From Ichthyophonus hoferi (Eukaryota; Opisthokonta; Ichthyosporea; Ichthyophonida; Ichthyophonidae): 64,000 nt of DNA. Shown piece after piece: positions 12,421 through 25,765 of this stretch. Made by a program: the position numbers and the translations under genes. The stretch's first letter is position 1. Every line of letters begins with the position of its first letter. Location: assembly GCA_002751075.1 (NCBI GenBank), contig NAOQ01000169.1, positions 22,974 to 86,973 of the forward strand, in the 5' to 3' direction. Below the pieces are notes generated by a model. That model saw only the letters and a list, made by a program, of their open reading frames with translations, was not told where the DNA came from and did no database searches.

Positions 12421-14964
12421 CTTAATTCTGCAATATAACGCTGGATTGGTGCGCCGCACTTCACTACCTGAAAAAGCCTCAGAATGTATTGATATATAAT
12501 TTTTACTTATAACGTTTGTCTAGGGTCCTGTAACCTGTATTACATATATGCTATCTGAGGGTAATATGGGAAGGGGCTGTAAATAGTACATACCTTTCAA
12601 CTAAAACATAAAAAAATTTGGGGTCGTGTGTTGCTAATGCCTGGGGTTATGAATAGTTAAGTTTCCATTAGCCCCAATGGCAGCATTCACGCGTGTCTAA
12701 GTTTATCGTGCTTGACACTACCATTAAAATAGCAATATACAAATATATCAGCTGCCATGCGCAAAATTCATTATCAGACTGGAATTGTTTTGATCTTTTC
12801 TGTACTTTATGCTGACTCTTACGTATCATAATCTTAATGTTACACCCAAGTAAATAGAATAATTTTCATAAGTATTCTAATTGGGTCAATATGGCAAATT
12901 TGTTAATAATTCTAGTTAACTATTATTCAAATGATATGATATGTATCCTTTCGATGACCTTGATGTATTTATTAAAAGTTTTTTTATATTTATTTGTAAG
13001 ACCGATCTGCCTTATTTGAGCAAACTCATTGTGTTTAAACCTTTGCTATTTTGGCCTGCAACCTAACATTCTAGAAATGCTAGGAAGTTAATAACAGCGC
13101 TATATACTGAGTAAAGGTATTTGGTATTTGCATTAGAGTAACCAGTACTTTCTGCTTAGCAATCCAGTTACTATTCTGCCTGCCTAGAACCATAAATAGT
13201 TATGACTTGGGTACAACTTTGAAAGTTTTTCCCATAAAAGCATGTATACTAAGTCAAATTCTTTATATATTAGAATTATATATATGCTATGCATGGTGCC
13301 AATTTTTGATGCTAACGTTCCGTAGGTAGAGCAACCTGCTCTACTATTCTCTTATGTGACCTAAAATAATGTTTGATACACATTTACTATATTACTATGC
13401 TTGGGTCAAACATTCAGTGCTTTTGTACAATGCAATTCTAATGATTCTGCTGTGTTTGGATATGTTCAAACAATTAAAACTCATTTATTATTTTCCAAAC
13501 TATACTTTTCATAATGTATAGCACGTATATAAGGTTCTCAGTGACATGTGGAACCTGTCAAAGTAGGGTTAACAGTTGCTACCTAATTAACACGGAAACG
13601 TCACAAAATTTAAAATAAAATATTACACCTAAACGGAGAACTATGACTTGCTGTGTTTGAAATGCAGAACCTCTTTGTACTTAAGGTATTATACCGTCCG
13701 TCATCTGATGTCATTTCTGTTTCACGTTTATAATCCACAAGGAGGCAAGAAATTTATGTTTACTAGCATACATACACCTTCACTCAAGGGCAACAAAAGA
13801 GTGAAAAATGATCAGAAAAACATAAATCATCAGAACTAATAAAATGCTGAAAATTTGGAATTGATAGCTGTATATTATAATATCATTCCAACCCAGTCTA
13901 AAATCCACCTCGACTATCCTCTTGATTTTAAAATTGATAAACAGAAATTAATGTTCCAACGACAACAGCAAAATGTCCATTATATACATCAATCCCTATA
14001 CAAATATAACAGAAACTGGATACTCCCGTGCTAGAAGGTTCGCCGTATACAATAACATGTTAGAGTAGGGCCTCCTCCAACTTGAAACACTCGCTAGTAA
14101 AATTGGTTCTCGTAAACATTTTATCCTAATTGTAATTTGTAATATTAATAATGCCCAATATCTTTTACTAAAATTATCGAGTAAATACATGAAACTTTAT
14201 TGTCTCCATAATACACACTTGCATAAAATATGCTTTCCCAGATTTAAAAACCTCACTACAAAAATGAAACTATGTACCATTGACCAATAATGGTAGTACA
14301 TGAATTTAAAATTCAAGCATGCTTATATTCAACCTAGCTTATGTTTATATTTAATAATGTTGCCAGACAACTGTACTAAAACAATTTTAAATATTAATGA
14401 AGAAACTTAAATAATCCCACATTTTCTGTTAAAGTCAACTTGTCAACTTGGAGAAACCAAATCTTGTGATTAATGGCGATGTACTTAACGCCACTCAATA
14501 TTTAAAAACATTAAAGGCTATTTGCTCAGTAAGACCAATTCCACGCCAAGTCGAGATTTTTACTTTAAGTAACCATCACATTAATAACAAAGCAACGTAT
14601 CACCTGCTACCACACCTCTAGAGAGCTGCACAATTTCCATTTGTTAAAATACAAAATTCTACATTCTACATTACTTATTGTGCTCACAAAACAAAGACTT
14701 ACCCCTGATGTTCCGTCGACTGTCTATGTAACAACCAACCACAGTATACCCACTTTAATGGGATTTGAAACTTAAATAACTGTCCTCCACTAGTATAAAA
14801 CACGAACATTAGTGCATTGTTGAAGATATAGTATTTGTTCTCCAAAATTGATATTTTATTAGAGAAGCCTTCACACACAGCCAGAGTAGGTTTATTTCAC
14901 GGTTTATTTCCAACCCTCACCAAATCATATTTTCTTAGTACGTCTAATATGAAAGAGCTATCAA

Positions 14965-15000
14965 TGAAAAAATGAAGTACTGTGAAAAAATGAAGTACTG
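14965..15000. repeat. Two perfect tandem copies of an 18-bp unit
   Basis: The unit tgaaaaaatgaagtactg is repeated twice head to tail without mismatch. There is no nearby gene or further copy. It looks like a simple slippage duplication. Confidence 0.9.
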
Positions 15001-15527
15001 TGGTCATCTTTCACAAATTACTCGACAAAGTATTTAATTAGAACTAAATATTACAAATCCTTTATAAAGCACTCCCTTTTTACATTTTTAGTGGTCATTT
15101 ATCATTTATAGTCACAACGTGAATACTAACAATGTACTAAATAAAAAATACACCAATGATAATGAACCATATGACCTCTAAGAACCCTCAACATTGAAAT
15201 TGACTACTGAAGACTTGCATGCAACCAATGTAAGAAGTGTAGTGCTTATAATCTAATAGGCAATATTCAAGATCTATTTGTTTATTCTTGGAAACAACTA
15301 CAAATAATATGCTTTTAATTGGTTGTTTACTTAAGCATACTAAATTAGTCTCGTACTATTGGTAATATACTGATATGTTGATTGAATAATTCGCTGGGTA
15401 TATCTTCATTTGTTTAATCCGGTCATTAAAATTGGGTTTTCTATGCCAATAATAATAATTAAATACGCATTTAACTAAAATATGATGTAAATAAACTTTT
15501 TTACAGATCGTTGTATTTATTTCTGGG

Positions 15528-15640
15528 GAGTTCTTGTAGAAGATTTTACATCGAGTTATCATATAAGCATTAGACTTGATCAATGTTTTCAATATGATGA
15601 ACGCATTCGCTGTATTTATAAACAAGTTTGCTTATAAGAC
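15528..15640 (+). repeat. Diverged dispersed repeat, copy A
   Basis: This stretch shares gttcttgtagaaga exactly, and a further similar 35-base block (about 25 matches), with 21078-21190 in the same orientation. The family was not identified. The similarity was judged by eye only. Confidence 0.4.
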
Positions 15641-16897
15641 GTATGATAGTTGTTCCCAAAAAGCATATTAACCAGTAAGGGTTGAATTATTTTGGATATC
15701 ACAAGATACACAATTTCTTTCCAATCATACAGTATAAACAGCTTCTAAGTAGAAAAAAAACCAATATACTAGAGAAGAGATAAGATACTTAAGAAATAAA
15801 TGTCAACTAAACAGTAGGAATTGTTCTATAAAAAAATAGTAGGATACTATGAATGACTGAAAACTGTTTTCAACAACCTCGAAAAAGATAAACTACAAAA
15901 ACCAGCCTTCTGTGGCGTGTCATATAATCACATAGCTCATGAAACCTCAACAGATCCTTTAGAATAGATTGGCTGGTGGCATAAATTTTCTCCCGTGGAG
16001 TCATACTTGATCACTATTTATGTGGAAAAAATTAAAGTCATGCTTCTAGAGCTTTCCTATTTGGTCGTCTTTCATAAGATCAGAATTTTGAATTAAATAA
16101 GTCATGACCCAGCCAAATTATGCATTAACTACATTTCATGAGAAAGTAAAAAAGGACATTTCTGGCCTATATGGCGCATAATTCAAAAAATTCAAGCACT
16201 CTGGGGTAAAATATATCCATTGGAAGGCTACTAAAACACAAATCACACTTGGATCTGACAAAAGTGAAGTCATTCACACACTCAAATAATTAATTATTTG
16301 ACTGATGTTCTCGAAAATGCATGAAATAATTGGCTCTTAATTAAGAAACTTAAACTACAAGTGAATTATAGCATCTGAAAAGCCAGTCATTATTGCTTAA
16401 TTAAGATAATGAAAGCAGCTCAATAAATCATTATCCTCTTAATTAAGTTCATATTGTACACAAGAAATTTTTGAATTTTATGTATCCGAACACTAAATTA
16501 GAGCAGAAAAGGCTGAAATAAAAAAAAGGCTGGTGGACTACACAACCACCAACTACAATCTATCTATGACCTACTACAGTAATGTTGAAAGACCGTACTA
16601 GATATCAAGCTTTTTAAATAAAAAAAACTTTAAGAACCGAATGACATTTGACTTACATAAATTATTAACACCCCCCAAGAAAGGCCCTAAAGCCTTATAT
16701 AATCCGCAAGTGACTAGGATGACATTAAGGTCAAAAATGTGTTTCACATATCGAGCAAAGTAAAAGTAAATGAACCTGTAAACGTATATGAATATATTCA
16801 AATGGGGTTTCCCTTTTTAAAAAAGCAAAAGGGTGTCCAAAATATGCACACTAGCTCGATTTACATACACAAGTTTTTATAGGTTTTACTGAAAAGC

Positions 16898-18959
16898 TTA
16901 ACCGCGGATAACCTGCCAGACGCGAATCTCGTTATCGGTGTAACCGGCGTAGAGAGTCTGTCCGTCAGCGGACCAGCAGAGAGAGGTGCAGTTAGGCACG
17001 GTGGTGCCGGAACCGACAGCCTTGAGCTCGTCAACGACGCCCTTACCCTCGAGGTCCCAGATCATAATGGTGGAGCCGGAGGCAGCGCAGAGCCAGTAAC
17101 GGTTGGGGCTGAAGACAAGGGCACTGATCTCCTCACCAGCGGAGAGGGTGTACAAGTGCTTACCTTCCTCGTTAAGGTCCCAGAGCATAGCCTGGCCGTC
17201 CTTACCTGCGGAAGCGCAGAGAGAACCATCGGGGGAGACGGTGACGGTGTTCAGGTAACCAGAGTGACCGATGTGGTTGGTGCGCAACTTGCAGTTGGAG
17301 AGGTTCCAGACCTGCATTTACAGTTGATTAGAAATCACAACTAAAATTACGTATATTATATATTCGCATGATCATATTGTACGACCACCTGCTATTGTAG
17401 CCAATATCCAGTACCCTTATAAAACTAGGAAATACCAAACAGACATTGATGTGAAGTGAAATATTACAACAATTTATTTTCCATTTTACAAAACATTATA
17501 AAATTTAATTTAAACACCCATCTCAAAAAAAAATATCTAAATGCGTGAAAAGGACTAATAATTCACAATCGCTTTTATAAAAAATCTTGATGTTTTGAAA
17601 TTTAGGCATGGAAAGTGTAATAATGCATAAACCATCAAGCACCCCTAGGTATCCTTCATTAATAAATTAGCAACAGGACCCTAATATATAAATACGGCAC
17701 TCATTAACTCACCTTAACGATCCTGTCCCAACCGCAAGACACAATAAGGGGGTTGACGGGGTTGGGGGAGAAAGCCACGTCGGAAACCCACTCAGTGTGG
17801 CCCTCCTCCTTGATGGTGAACTTGCACTCACCGAGAGTGTTCCACAGCTTAATGCTCTTATCGCGAGAGCCAGACACGATCTGACGGTTGTCAGCAGAGA
17901 AGGCGACACTGAGGACGTCGTTCTCGTGACCAACAAAGCGGCGAGTAGTAACACCGCGGGTAAGATCCCAAAGGCGGAGGGTGTGATCCCAAGAGCCAGA
18001 GAGGGCAAACTGTCCATCAGAGGAGATCACGATGTCGGAGACAAAGTGAGAGTGGCCACGCAGGCGCTTCTTGGGGACACCATAGTTGTCAGGAGCCCCA
18101 GTCAGGTGCCAAACAATAATGGTCTTGTCTGTAAAATAGGCATTTTACTATCAGTACTTCTATAAATGTAAAATAAACTCATGTAATACTAAAAATGCGT
18201 TAATTGGAGGTTATATTAGGTAAGCTATAGCTTTAAACTGTTAAAGAAACGGAATGCCACGTTCATGCAATCTCATCATCCATTAAATTATTAATGATTA
18301 CCCCATTCCCACCCAAAGCTTCACATTTTCAAATAGTAACACAAAGTGTCCCTGTGAGATTTCGTGAGTTGGAATGTGTCTGAAAATTCATCCTTTCATG
18401 GGAAGTTGAGAACCCATGATAATGTTAAAATATGGCATCAGGAAGTAAAGACTGAATAATCTATTTTCTGACTGAATAATATATATTTTTCAACAACTGC
18501 CAGCTGATTTCGTACAGGCGATAATACGTGTGGCCATACATTCAAGATTTCATCGGATGTTTTTTTGGATTATTTGGATACTGTTCGATAAATGTTTTTT
18601 TAATAATTCATATTTTCCAGTTATTGGTGGGTTTTCCGTTCTTGATTTATTAATAATTTTTGACGTTGTACTATCATAGCAACTTCAACTCAAACTGAAC
18701 TCAAATTTTCCCCATAACTGCTGCTCATTGACATACGCCAGGATTCCTTTTTCTGAACGCCGTTTTACTGCCAAACAACCTGATCCACCAAGGATACTTT
18801 AACTAAAAAATCAAAAATTAATCCTAATCTATCCGAAAAAAAACACCCACCGCGGGAAGACGACAGGATAATGTCTGGGTAGACGGGCGTAGAAGCAATC
18901 TGAGTAACCCACCCAGAGTGTCCCTTAAGGGTACCAACTTGAACAAGATGCTCAGCCAT
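16898..18959 (-). CDS. RACK1: RACK1 (Gbeta-like 40S ribosomal scaffold protein)
   Basis: Seven-bladed WD40 protein bound to the head of the 40S ribosomal subunit, which links signalling proteins to translation. Three exons (18851-18959, 17713-18128, 16898-17311) give 312 residues, the normal family length. It opens '[20 protein letters not shown]', continues '[19 protein letters not shown]' after intron 1, then '[20 protein letters not shown]', '[20 protein letters not shown]', '[18 protein letters not shown]' and ends '[14 protein letters not shown]'. All seven repeats appear to be present. The exons are much richer in G/C at third positions than the surrounding DNA or the neighbouring genes, which is typical of very highly expressed genes. 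Wording such as '[14 protein letters not shown]' and '[14 protein letters not shown]' resembles fungal and animal proteins most, by memory rather than by search. Confidence 0.97.
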
Positions 18960-21900
18960 GATTGTTCTATCCTCTACGGTTGGAACGGAAAGGAAAGACA
19001 GAGAAAAGGAGAGCGATGTTGTTCAGTCAGGCCCAGCGAATCGTACTAATCCCCCCCACAGCCAATCGTCTGCATTGGCAATGCATACCATCTAAGATTA
19101 ATTTTTTTATAGAAGCCAATTATATCGTGGTATTTTATTGTAACAATCTGCCTACACCCGTTTATATATCTCAATTAATTGTTATTATTGTCAACAAACT
19201 GCCCGCACGATTTCGAGTTTTGTATTTTTGTTGCTGTATTCTACTTTTAAAAAAGGTCTAGCATCGTTTTTGATAAAATAACTTTTTATTAGTCCTTGAT
19301 CGCTTCGCCAATATTCTTCAGCTATATAAGATATTCAGTTACAGTTTTGTTTAAAAAAATTAAAAAAACTTGTCATGCAAATTCTCAATGTAGGGCATCT
19401 GTGTTAAGCCTTTGGATTGTAGTGAAAGTAAACGAAAATATCATAAGTAGCATAACGGAAAATTGGAAGATAGATGCTAATAAATTATTTTATAGCTAAT
19501 AATTTTTAAGACTAATGTATTGGTGCAATTTATAAATTTTAGGTATACAAATACATCATACACGGAAGAAAATAAACGACACAATACTCAGCCACAAGCA
19601 AACACGATTATCGGCGCTCTTTCACTTAATCCGATGCATAGGTAAATGGCTTATTGATTTTTCTAATAATAATTACATAATAAAAACTTATGAGCTTTTT
19701 TTCTTTGAATGAACCAAAAATTTCAACAAACCTGACTACATGGTTTCAATAGGCCGTTCCTAAGGACTTGGGTATACTGGTAGTATATCCGGGTTTGATT
19801 ATTGAAGATGGTACCGGGTCCTACCTATTTGCCACTGCCTGCACCTAGACCAATCCTTGAAGTATTCATGCAAATTCTCCTAAAGATTTAAAGTGGCTCC
19901 TAAAAACTTTGTAAATGTTTTGGATGCCACTCTTTATATATCCCGTTAGAAAGATAGCGGTAAGATCTCTCAATGGCATACGGAACTGCCTTATATTCCA
20001 AACTGAAAGCCAGCCATGTAACAGGCGTACTTTACCATTATACTCATTTTCCTTTAGTATCTCATTGCCAAATTAATATATTTTTTATTTAATTTTAGGG
20101 ACATCAAAAAAAAATCTAGTTTATTTGGAACTACCACCTATGACTCTATGGATCAAATAATGAACAGGATAGGAAAACTATTGCTACTGACTAAATGTGC
20201 CCCATTTTACGTTATATAGAGTACATGCGCAAATCGTGTGTGTTCTTAATATTTTTTTAATGAGAATGTATATTTTTGGATATTACCTTCCAATTACTAT
20301 TGTTTTACTTTGAACGACGTAGTCATTAAAGAAGTTCATGTAATTATTAGTAATATTTCAATTAAACTGTACATTTCCAAATTATTGCACTTATGCTTAA
20401 TGATTTCTTAATTGATATGCGCCGCTTCAAGTCAAACAAAAAAATATATATTTATTTTAAAAAATTGATAATTTTTTTAGAAAATTAAAACTATATATCC
20501 ATTTCTAGGAGATAATTAATAGCATTATTTTGATCATTTTCCTATTAAACTTATTTTATGTTATATGGTTTTTTATTTTAACCTTGTCCAATCATTCATA
20601 TTTTGTCTGAGATTTGATTTCAAAAAACTAAAAAAGTGAGTAAGTTAAAGGGTAAAATAAATTTCATTATTATTAAAAACAAAAGAAAAACAATGAAATT
20701 TGCACCAAGAAAAAGTGTACATATATATAACGCTATGTAAAATATAAAAAATTGACTTCCATTGTTATTAAATTGAAACTTCCCTGATGACTTACTTAAA
20801 AAAATATAAATTCAATTACAATAAGATTACAATGCCTTTTTTTATCTTATTATACATATTCAAATTTATTTAAAATGTATATAATTACTTTTTTTGAAGG
20901 ATCAATTTTGCTTCCAAGTCTTCTGCAGCAAGTCATTTTTTTTCTTTCATATTATTTTTGTGTCGTTTTGTAACATTTAAATAAATTAACATGGTTTATA
21001 ATTCAATTTTGTTTTTTGAAAAAATGTGTTTATCAGTATGAAGGCTCCACATGTTGTTTATCATTTCATTATTATTGTTAAAAAGTTCTTGTAGAAGAGC
21101 CTACATTTACTTATGATGTAAACATTAATCTTAGTCAATATTTCTAGTGTTATACACATACTATCTAGTTTATTTATAGGTTGCTTGACAAATGAACCTA
21201 TGGAATATAGGCTATTTACCGTTTAGGCGTTACAGTTAATAGATAGTGTATAAAAAACGTGTATGCAATAAGCATCCATGATTAGGTTCATGGGTACATG
21301 TTTTTTTTTTTTTTTTGTGATAATTTAATATCTATAAATACGTAATTGGTTGGATATATATTTGTGTAGATAAACTATAATTACTTGGAGTAATTGAAAA
21401 TTCTGTTCAACTTAAACCAAGTAAGTATATAATTCCATCTGTCTAAGATAGACGGAATAAGGTAAATAATAAAATAAAGACACAAACTTGAATCAGCATG
21501 GTTGACAATAATTCTAGTAATCTCTAGTTTAGGATGAGAACACTCATAAAGTTGACAAGAGCTAAAATCTTACAGCCTAGGATAAGAAGCAAAATATAGG
21601 TTCTCTTTATTTGCCTTCTAGGAATCACGTAAGGCCATTGCAACATAAGATCCATTGTTACTATGTCACTATGTATGTTGCTTCCATTGAGAACTTTATT
21701 AAGGTCTTCATTAAACTACTGACAACTGTTGGAACATGTGTAATGCATTATAAAGATTGTTTATTTATTTACAATAGAATATATCATCTTCTGTTCTTAA
21801 GAATTTACAGAATGCCTGGGTATGTTCTGATGAGATATTGTGGGAAGTAGCTTTCAAGGTTAAACAGAAAAGCATGACCAACCATCAATGATTTGAGGTT

Positions 21901-22080
21901 GTCCCCACGCCAAAGAACATACACCTACTGCAATGATGTAAATCTTTTCTATTAAATATACTCCTGAAAGTAATATTTACCATTGAGAAACAAGACCTGT
22001 GATCTTTAATAACACACAGCAGTATAATCAATATAACTTAACATCATTTGTGATACATACTTTATCAGCTTTTATTTTTT
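18960..22080. other. AT-rich region upstream of RACK1
   Basis: Presumed RACK1 promoter side (nearest few hundred bases) grading into very AT-rich, repeat-like DNA. No exon with a recognisable domain was found on either strand. Confidence 0.45.
21078..21190 (+). repeat. Diverged dispersed repeat, copy B
   Basis: Same-orientation partner of 15528-15640. It begins with the shared gttcttgtagaaga and lies about 0.9 kb before the first Copia fossil, so it may be part of an old retroelement. Confidence 0.4.
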
Positions 22081-22081
22081 T

Positions 22082-23060
22082 TTGGCCTTTAGAGCAGCAA
22101 ACAACGTGAGATTTTTTCAATATAACATTAGTACAACATTTTTGTACTCACCACTTCAAGAAAGGATAATTATTAGAAAAAATTATGTTTTTGAATCAGA
22201 GTCTTCAGCAATATATGTATTATTCTTCAGAAAAAGCGTATACGACCTTAAACAATCAAGTTCTAAGTTTGAAAAACATCAGTGGGGCATTTTGTCTAAA
22301 CATAGATTTATCAATAGATCCTATAAATCATGTACCTACAAATACGAAGAAGGGGTCGATTTCTGCATCCTTTTAACTTGTGTTGATGATTTGCTACTTG
22401 TCTTCAAGAAACCTTCAATGGCTTCAAAATTCTTTGAAAACATACCAACTTCATTCAACATCAAGAACATAGGCAGTCCAGCTGCTTTTCTTGGCTTCAA
22501 CATCTACCAGAAAAAAAAGAAGACCATCTACTTATCCCAGACTTCATATGCTCATGGCACCGTACTAAGAGTCCCTGATATGCCTAAGTATGTATCAAAA
22601 GTAGTCTTCACTCTCAAACAATTCAAGGACCAGGAGGCAGAGTATGTGCCATGCAATTATACTTCCTACAAAAAAATGTAAGTGACCATTAATTGGTGCA
22701 GCTGAGGGGCAAAGCCCAACATTGCATTTGCCACTGGATTTTGAATTATTTTGACACATCAACTGAGCATTACTGTAAGCTCACTAAGAAATTCCTTGCT
22801 TATATGGACAAAAGCCATGATACTAAATCCTGTCGCAACGAATGCAATAATTCCATTAAATGGCCTAAAACAGCAGTAGGAATGCTAATTATATGCATCA
22901 ATTAGGAGGATCAAGAGATATGTAAGCAGATGGGCTACTTCTGTGACTCTGATATAATCAGTAAGTTACTCTATGCAGAAAAAGTTGGTTGGTCTGATGC
23001 TGATGACTGTAGGTCTAACAGACCGTCTATATGCTACAGTGCCGAAAAAATTCAGGAGAT
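22082..23060 (+). mobile_element. Copia-type LTR retrotransposon fossil (RT to RNase H part)
   Basis: Remnant of a Ty1/Copia pol region on the plus strand. The Copia reverse transcriptase is recognisable by the 'VYDLKQS' block (SLYGLKQS in the family) and by 'CVDDLLLVFKK' around the polymerase active site. Further on there is a stretch resembling the family segment after the RT and a motif like GWSDADW near 22990-23010, where Copia RNase H begins. It is broken, with several interruptions, and no LTR was identified. It is an old, non-functional copy. Confidence 0.8.
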
Positions 23061-23161
23061 CTTTTTTGATGAATCTTGACCTTGAATTAATGACCAGTAC
23101 CACCCTACGTGTGGTGGATCAGGACCTATGTATGGATCAAGAGATTAATTAAATTTAGCTC

Positions 23162-23371
23162 ATGTCTGGTGATGAATTAAATGTTAACACTAGTGAAACC
23201 ATTAATAGTGTACCTCAGCAGCTAAGTGCTATGTTTGAGGAGGCTACCATTATAGATGAGGTGAAGGAGATAATTTCTCATTATGTATGCATGTCAATTT
23301 CAAAGCCTCTACCACCGCCTGTGCATTATAATATATGTGGGCCTATAATAGTGGAGGAAGGTTATAACTGA
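23162..23371 (+). other. Unassigned open stretch between Copia fossil and palindrome
   Basis: About 69 codons open from ATG with acidic, Ser/Thr-rich composition. It is not recognised. Given its position between a retroelement fossil and an inverted repeat it is more likely repeat-derived than a host gene. There is no supporting splice structure. Confidence 0.2.
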
Positions 23372-23779
23372 CTATTATCTGTACACCCGTAAATAGTCAC
23401 TGCCAACCATGAATATGTGGTTTGGCAAGATTATACTAAAACAAATATTGGAGTTCAAGGTTCCAGAACTTGAAGCACATTTTTGTGAACTGTAACCAGA
23501 GCCACCAGAGCTGCATGGGTTCTAGATCAACATGGCCATTACATCACCACTTCTTGTGAAAATGTTGGCAAGATAGTATGATAAGCGTGGACTTTAAGAT
23601 AGTTATGTCTCAAAGAAAAGTCTTTGCCAGTAGGGCTTGTCCTAGTAATGACTGGATACCTACAGTGAACCAGGAGGAATACAGCAGCAATTAAAGAACT
23701 GATACCCTTATGGACTGGACCACGAACTAGTGTTATTTTGGGGACGAGCGTCAGGATACCAGTAGAGAATCTGACAATG

Positions 23780-24660
23780 GTGACAGTATTGATAAGTATA
23801 TCAATGTGATACTTAATCAGTTCTATTTCAATCACTCCCCTGTTTCTCTCTCTAAACTATTTGATGATGTTGTGCAGAACATACACATACCATCTATATT
23901 TGTAAACACCTTTCTGATCTCAAGAGAAAACAATCCATATTTTGAACATACGCTTAAGTACACATTTGTAGCATTAATAGGTATACTAACATCATCTACA
24001 CATATGCACATAAACACTGTGATAATCTTTTATGATCTACTTGGAAATGGGAGAGTTAGAAATTAAAGATACAGGTATGCATTTGGTAGAGCACAATGTC
24101 CTGTTTAATATTTTTTTAGGAATGATGTGGAGTTGTGGAATATTTTTATATGGTATGTGAAATTAAAATTTAGGAAATATCTATAGATGTCATCTGTATA
24201 CAATGATGCTCTGCTCTATGAGAGTATGGTTGAATGTGCTGTAAACTACTTGAGTTATTTCAAACTTAAGTATGGCCTGTTTTTACATACACATCGTGAT
24301 CCAAAATTCAAAGATTACTACTGAACCCAGTGCTGCAGTGCTAGGAGCAAGGATGGTCACGCCACGTTGGGCGGCATCTTATTTAAAAGTAGACCAAGTG
24401 ATTCTATATTTACAGACCCCAAGGTTTTCACCCCAATAACCAGTGAAAATCAAGTTGCACAATGGAGTGGAATCACAACAAGTAAGATGGAAGGGTGAGA
24501 GACAGCTACGTTGTTGTCTCAAATGAGCTCCAGTTTTATTACAGTTAAGATCAAAAACGCAATGTTTATCCCGACTTGCCATACCAACATCCTTTTACAA
24601 GGATGAATTTATATTAGCAGCTGTAATTGCAACTATAGACCCAGCTATACCTTTTTTGTG
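23780..24660 (+). repeat. Left arm of a large inverted repeat
   Basis: The sequence returns as its reverse complement at about 24900-25765. In the best-aligned part (24410-24577 against 24985-25150) only about 14 of 165 bases differ when compared by eye. Weaker similarity runs inward to near the centre at about 24775. The plus-strand reading of this arm holds scattered open stretches that are shared with the other arm, but the family was not recognised. Confidence 0.85.
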
Positions 24661-24899
24661 TTCAATAAGAAAAAAATGCCACTTATAGGATTCATGAAGG
24701 GCACCCAATATTTTGTAAATACCCGACCAGTCAAGGTCACGGAAATCATGAAGGAAAAGTTATTGGGATATCAGCCTTAATTACTGAGGTGTCAATGGGC
24801 GTAATGCACAAGAGTTTTTTTTACACACCAACATCCAGTATACCTATGATGTTTTACAAAGAAGTCAGTTTAGGTAACTCATTCTTGTTCTTGAACATG

Positions 24900-25765
24900 G
24901 AAGGGGTAGTTGGGTCTATAGTTGAGATCAAAGCTGCTAAGATGGATTTATTCTTGTGAAAATATAGTGATACAGCAAATGAGAACAAACAATGTGTTTT
25001 TGATCTCAACTGTGATAAAACTGGAGCTCATTCGAGACAATAATGTAGCTGTCCCTCACCCTTCCATCTTACTTGTTGTAATTCCACTCCATTGTGCAAC
25101 TTGATTTTCACTGGTTATTGGGGTGAAGGCCTAGAGGTCTGTAAATGTAGAATTACTTGGTCTGCCCTTAAATAAGACGCCACCCAACGTGGTGTGACCA
25201 CCCTTGCTTCTAGCACTATAGCACTGGGTTCAGTAGTGATCTTTAAACTTTGAATCATAATGTATATGTAAAAACGGGCGGGCCATACTTAAGTTTAGAA
25301 TAATCTAGCTAGTTTACAGCACATTCAACCATACTCTTATAGAGTAAAGCATCGTTGTATACAGCTGACATCTATACATATTTGCTGAATTTTAATTATT
25401 CCACAACTCTACATCATTCCTAAGAAATTATTAAACAGGACATTGTGCTCTACCAAATGCATACCTGTATCTTTAATTTCTAATAACTCTCCCATTTCCA
25501 AGTAGGTCATAAAAGATTATCACAGTGTTTATGTGTAGATGATGTAAGTATACCTATTAATGTCATAAATGTGTATTAAAATGTATGTTCAAGATATGGA
25601 TTGTCCTCTCGTAAGACCAGAAAGATGTTTACAAGTATGGATGGTATGTGTATGTCCTGCACAACAACATCAAATAGTTCAAAGAGAGAAATAGGGGAGT
25701 AATTGAAATAAAGCTGATTAAGATTAAGCATCACATCCATACACTCACTCATCAATGAGTATATT
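24900..25765 (-). repeat. Right arm of a large inverted repeat
   Basis: Reverse-complement partner of 23780-24660. Together they form an imperfect palindrome of about 2 kb with a short, more diverged centre. This could be two copies of one repeat inserted head to head, a fold-back type element, or a local inverted duplication. No terminal repeat or target duplication was identified. Confidence 0.85.

Larger units (their letters stand above)
12421..16897. other. AT-rich intergenic region between CAP-H and RACK1 3' ends
   Basis: About 4.5 kb between two convergent stop codons with no supported gene. Open frames here are short and show no family signature. It holds a perfect 18-bp tandem duplication at 14965-15000. 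A stretch at about 15528-15640 resembles 21078-21190 (see repeats), so part of this DNA is probably old repeat sequence. Confidence 0.5.

Noticed and set aside
18129-18850. Possible box C/D snoRNA in RACK1 intron 1 (an ATGATGA C-box-like motif on the minus strand at 18279-18273), as vertebrate RACK1 introns host snoRNAs
   Set aside because: The nearest CTGA is about 120 bases away and no closing stem is seen; not enough support.
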